Assembly: GCA_942159475.1 (NCBI GenBank)
Contig: OW804094.1
Span: 24,164,366-24,228,365, forward strand
Direction of reading: 5' to 3'
Origin: Sthenelais limicola
Taxonomy: Eukaryota > Annelida > Polychaeta > Phyllodocida > Sigalionidae
DNA length: 64,000 nucleotides
Positions 61,106-64,000 of the stretch are shown one piece after another; position 1 is the first letter of the stretch; each line of letters starts with the position of its first letter. Both the position numbers and the translations under genes were made by a program. The notes beneath the pieces were generated by a model. That model was not told the origin of the DNA. It searched no databases and was given only the letters and a program-made list of their open reading frames with translations.

Positions 61106-61497
61106 TGTGATATGTTCCATGAAAAGTCGCAAAATTGATATTTTTCAAAGTTACACGATTTCTTTATTGAAATGTTCTGATCATTAGAGGATTTAACACT
61201 TGTAGTCAAATGAATCCATATCCCAAATTTAGTAACATTGTACAAAATATATCCCTGCATATTTAAGGCTTTCATATGGAGTATATTTAGATACTTTACT
61301 AGTAAGTACCCGTCCAGAAATATTTCAAATCTTACTTTTCAAAAATAAAAATATTAAACTTAAAAAATAAAAATACTTATTAGGTGTCCTAGTGTGTACT
61401 ATCATTGGAATCAACTTGATCTCCTCTTTTCAAGAAAGGTGATATCTCAAAATCCATATTTTCCGACTTATGACTTAATTTTCTAAAACGGATCACA
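61106..61497. mobile_element. MITE family C
   Basis: TGTGATATGTTCCATG to CTAAAACGGATCACA, directly after an A fragment. Confidence 0.84.
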
Positions 61498-61516
61498 TAT
61501 TTTTACAGATCCTCAC

Positions 61517-61753
61517 GGGTCAGATTTTCAGAAAATGTGCAATCGGCAGCTGTACACATTTAGCAAATTCCGCCAAATTAAGCTGCAATTTGGTCAATAC
61601 TAGGTAAATTCGAGTATATTCGGCATTGCATTGATTCTAGCAATGAGTTTGGTCAGGTTGAACTGTATTTTGAACTTTATTTTCGTCTAAAATTTTGGAT
61701 ATTCGAGATGATTAGCGAAGTTGAATTGTACATTTTCTGAAAATATGACCCTC
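61517..61753 (+). mobile_element. MITE family A
   Basis: GGGTCAGATTTTCAG to CTGAAAATATGACCC. Confidence 0.87.
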
Positions 61754-61938
61754 ATACAGCGCTACCAGACGCGTCATCAGTAAAGATTCCCTTCAACACA
61801 ATAATGACAAATGGGTCTGGCGGTGCTTGTAGAGGAGAGTGACCTTTTATACACGAGTTATTCCTCACCAACTCTGTCTAACGAAGCTCTTCAAGCTCTA
61901 TGCAGAGCTGCTCTTGAGGGAAACCTGTTCACTCAGTA

Positions 61939-62177
61939 TGGGTCAGATTTTCAGAAAATGTACAATTGGCCTTCAACAATTCCCTGAAATAACACAGATT
62001 TCAGACGAAAATAAAGTACAAAATACAGTCCAACCTATCCAAACAGATTGCTAGAATCACTGCAATGCCGAATATATACTCGAATTTACCTAGTATTGAC
62101 CAAATTGCAGCCTGATTTAGCAGAATTTACTACATGTGTACAGCTGACAATTGTACATTTTCTGAAAATCTGACCCA
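61939..62177 (-). mobile_element. MITE family A
   Basis: Full copy, TA at 61937-61938 and 62178-62179. Confidence 0.9.
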
Positions 62178-62217
62178 TACAGGGGGACTCAATGCTCAAG
62201 CTGGACAAACGTGTTTA

Positions 62218-62454
62218 TGGGTTAAATCGCCAGAAAATGTACAATTCGCCTTCACCAATCCTCTCAAATAACCCAAATTTAAGACAAAACTAAGCTTCAA
62301 AATGTAGTTTAACATAACAGAACTGATACTTTAAATCAATGTGATACCAAATATACTCCGATATACCTAGTATTGACAAATTTTTAGTCTAATTTAGCTG
62401 AATGTCCTAAATGTGTAGAACTGTTAAATGTACATTTTCTGACGATCTGACCCG
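62218..62454 (-). mobile_element. MITE family A
   Basis: TGGGTTAAATCGCCAG to CTGACGATCTGACCCG, TA at 62216-62217 and 62455-62456. Confidence 0.88.
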
Positions 62455-62689
62455 TATACCCTTCCCTCGATTTGTATTGGAAAAACTTGAGTGGTCAGCG
62501 TCTGACTGATATTGGGATTCTGTTATAGATTACTGCATAGTCCCTTAATAAATAGATTGTGTAGGACATTTGTTTTTTTAAAAAGATTCAGGCCAATACA
62601 CATATATTTAAGACAAAAATCATTCAATAAAACGTTGTCTAGATTCGGTACATGATTATTCAGACGACAGAGAGCGTTTCTGAACTAAC

Positions 62690-62787
62690 AAATGGGCATA
62701 TTCCTACAAAATAATTTTGTAAATAAAACACTTTGGAAATATCAATTCTGCTATTTATGACTAATTTTTCTGTAACATCACACATAT
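62690..62787. mobile_element. MITE family C, right-end fragment
   Basis: ATATTCCTACAAAATAATTT to CTGTAACATCACACA. Confidence 0.62.
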
Positions 62788-62819
62788 ATTGAAAGATAAT
62801 GAAGGGGATCTATCCCAAC

Positions 62820-62881
62820 ATGCATTGTATCAGACATGCGCAATGACGCATGCGCAGGCACATGCACATCCCCCATCAGAT
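62820..62881. mobile_element. MITE family D, right-end fragment
   Basis: CAGACATGCGCAATGACGC and ATGCACATCCCCCAT match the end of the copy at 380. Confidence 0.65.
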
Positions 62882-62888
62882 GTATACA

Positions 62889-63130
62889 TGGGTCAGATCG
62901 TCAGAAAATGTACAATTGGCAACTCTACACATTTAGGACATTCTGCTTAACTAGACTAAATACCAGGTATATCTGAGTATATTTGGTATCGCATTGATTG
63001 AAAGTATTAATTTTGAAAGTATTAATTTTGTTATGTTAAACCGCATTTTGAAGCTCATTTTTGTCTTAAATTTTGGTTATTTGAGAAGATTGGTGAAGGC
63101 GAATTGTACATTTTCTGGCGATTTCACCGA
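62889..63130 (+). mobile_element. MITE family A
   Basis: TGGGTCAGATCGTCAG to TTCTGGCGATTTCACC; carries a small internal tandem duplication GAAAGTATTAATTTT. Confidence 0.85.
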
Positions 63131-63714
63131 TTACATCTTTGAGAAGACTCTTTTCCCTGAAACCTCCTGAATATCTGAGACTTTGTGAAGCTATGTGATC
63201 CCTCCCTCGCTTTCAGAGGATTTCAAGGAACTCTTCTTACATGTGCTAGAATACTAGTTAAATCCCTCTGGGACCGACATGCACTTGGGAACTGCACGTC
63301 TCTCACGTTTCAACGTGCCGTTGCCATGGCGATAATAAAGTAAGGGTTTTAATAGAACGGCAAGGATTAACAACACATTGTAATATTGCTTTGAAGGATA
63401 GAATCACTTACGTAATTAAATCATATTTGACACTATTGTTAGTTTCTGTTCCGAAAAATATGCATATGAATCTGTTAATCAAAGGGAAAATTAAGAACAT
63501 TCTGTTCCTCATTATGGTTCTTAAAGTTTTGCTTTATTTCATAAGTTTTTTCATTAAGTACCCAAATACAAATGTTAGGACAAATTATTATGGTATAATG
63601 GTAACATTTTGTTTTTCCTTCTTTTATCTGTGTTCAATTGAAAATGTCTCATTATAATATTGCTGTGTAAGTAATCTTTTTTAAAAAAGTGCTTTGATGA
63701 TTTATCATAATATA
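63131..63714. other. No gene recognised
   Basis: The 88-codon frame at 63391 is hydrophobic AT-rich translation with no domain. Confidence 0.45.
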
Positions 63715-63951
63715 TGGGTGTCATTTTCAGAAAATGTACAATTCAAATTCACCAATCCTCTCAAATAACCCCCATTTCAGACGAAAATAAAGTTCAAAAT
63801 ACAGTTCAACCTAACCAGACAGATTGTTCGAATAAATGCAATGCTGAATATACTCGAATTTACATAGTATTGACCAAATTGCAGCCTAACTTATCAGAAT
63901 TTACTAAATGTGTAGAGCTGCCAATTGTACATTTTCTGAAAATCTGACCCA
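63715..63951 (-). mobile_element. MITE family A
   Basis: TGGGTGTCATTTTCAG to CTGAAAATCTGACCCA, TA on both sides. Confidence 0.89.
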
Positions 63952-64000
63952 TATAACGGCCGCTACTTTATAGCTGAAGTAACGGGAATTAGCAGGAGCT

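Noticed and set aside
63391..63657. Small membrane protein of 88 codons
   Set aside because: Hydrophobicity follows from AT richness; no signal of conservation or gene structure.
1..64000. CRISPR arrays, bacterial operons, tRNA and rRNA genes
   Set aside because: Regular repeats found are transposon or minisatellite; no direct-repeat/spacer pattern, no tRNA A/B box pair and no rRNA core sequence was seen by eye.

Overview
The window is intron-rich, AT-rich animal nuclear DNA packed with transposons, most likely from a marine invertebrate. Introns are GT-AG, host exons are short and widely spaced, and there are Ngaro-type, LINE, Tc1/mariner-like, pogo-like and Harbinger-like elements but no operons. 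I cannot name the species. Two host genes are visible. From about 8.5 to 20.3 kb on the minus strand lies a secreted BPI/LBP/PLTP-family (lipid/LPS-binding) gene: 13 exons join in phase into 426 codons, with a signal peptide, the conserved cysteine pair (C150, C191) and family-typical segments. The last short exon was not found, and about 30 residues normally present between exons 8 and 9 are absent. From 25.7 to 27.4 kb on the plus strand lies a small three-exon DUF4440/SnoaL-like (NTF2-fold) gene with one apparent frameshift. Layout: 1-2.1 kb is MITE-rich; 2137-7381 is a complete, very young-looking Ngaro-type tyrosine-recombinase retrotransposon with split direct repeats and three open frames; 7.7-20.3 kb is the BPI/LBP-like gene with transposons in most introns; 20.3-23.5 kb is its 5' flank, a tandem duplication split by a stack of nested insertions; 25.7-27.4 kb is the DUF4440 gene; 28-37 kb is dense MITE debris. 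At 37647-46282 sits an 8.6-kb foldback element with about 1.27-kb terminal inverted repeats, inserted in a 56-bp minisatellite with a 3-bp target duplication. It carries a degenerate, apparently spliced minus-strand gene of unknown identity. From 47 to 64 kb there are more MITEs, LINE scraps and simple repeats and no convincing host gene. Two MITE families dominate. Family A is about 235 bp with termini TGGGTCAGATTTTCAG and TA target duplications, about 33 copies or fragments in 64 kb. Family C is about 410 bp with termini TGTGATGTGTTTCAGG, about 24 copies or fragments. Minor families are B (large hairpin plus conserved palindrome), D (termini ATAGGGGAGTTGCAT), G (unclassified, about 200 bp), a pogo-like pair, a Harbinger-like MITE and an element with TIR GGGCTTTGTTGCACAA. 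All family, exon and target-site statements were made by eye; no database search or alignment program was run.
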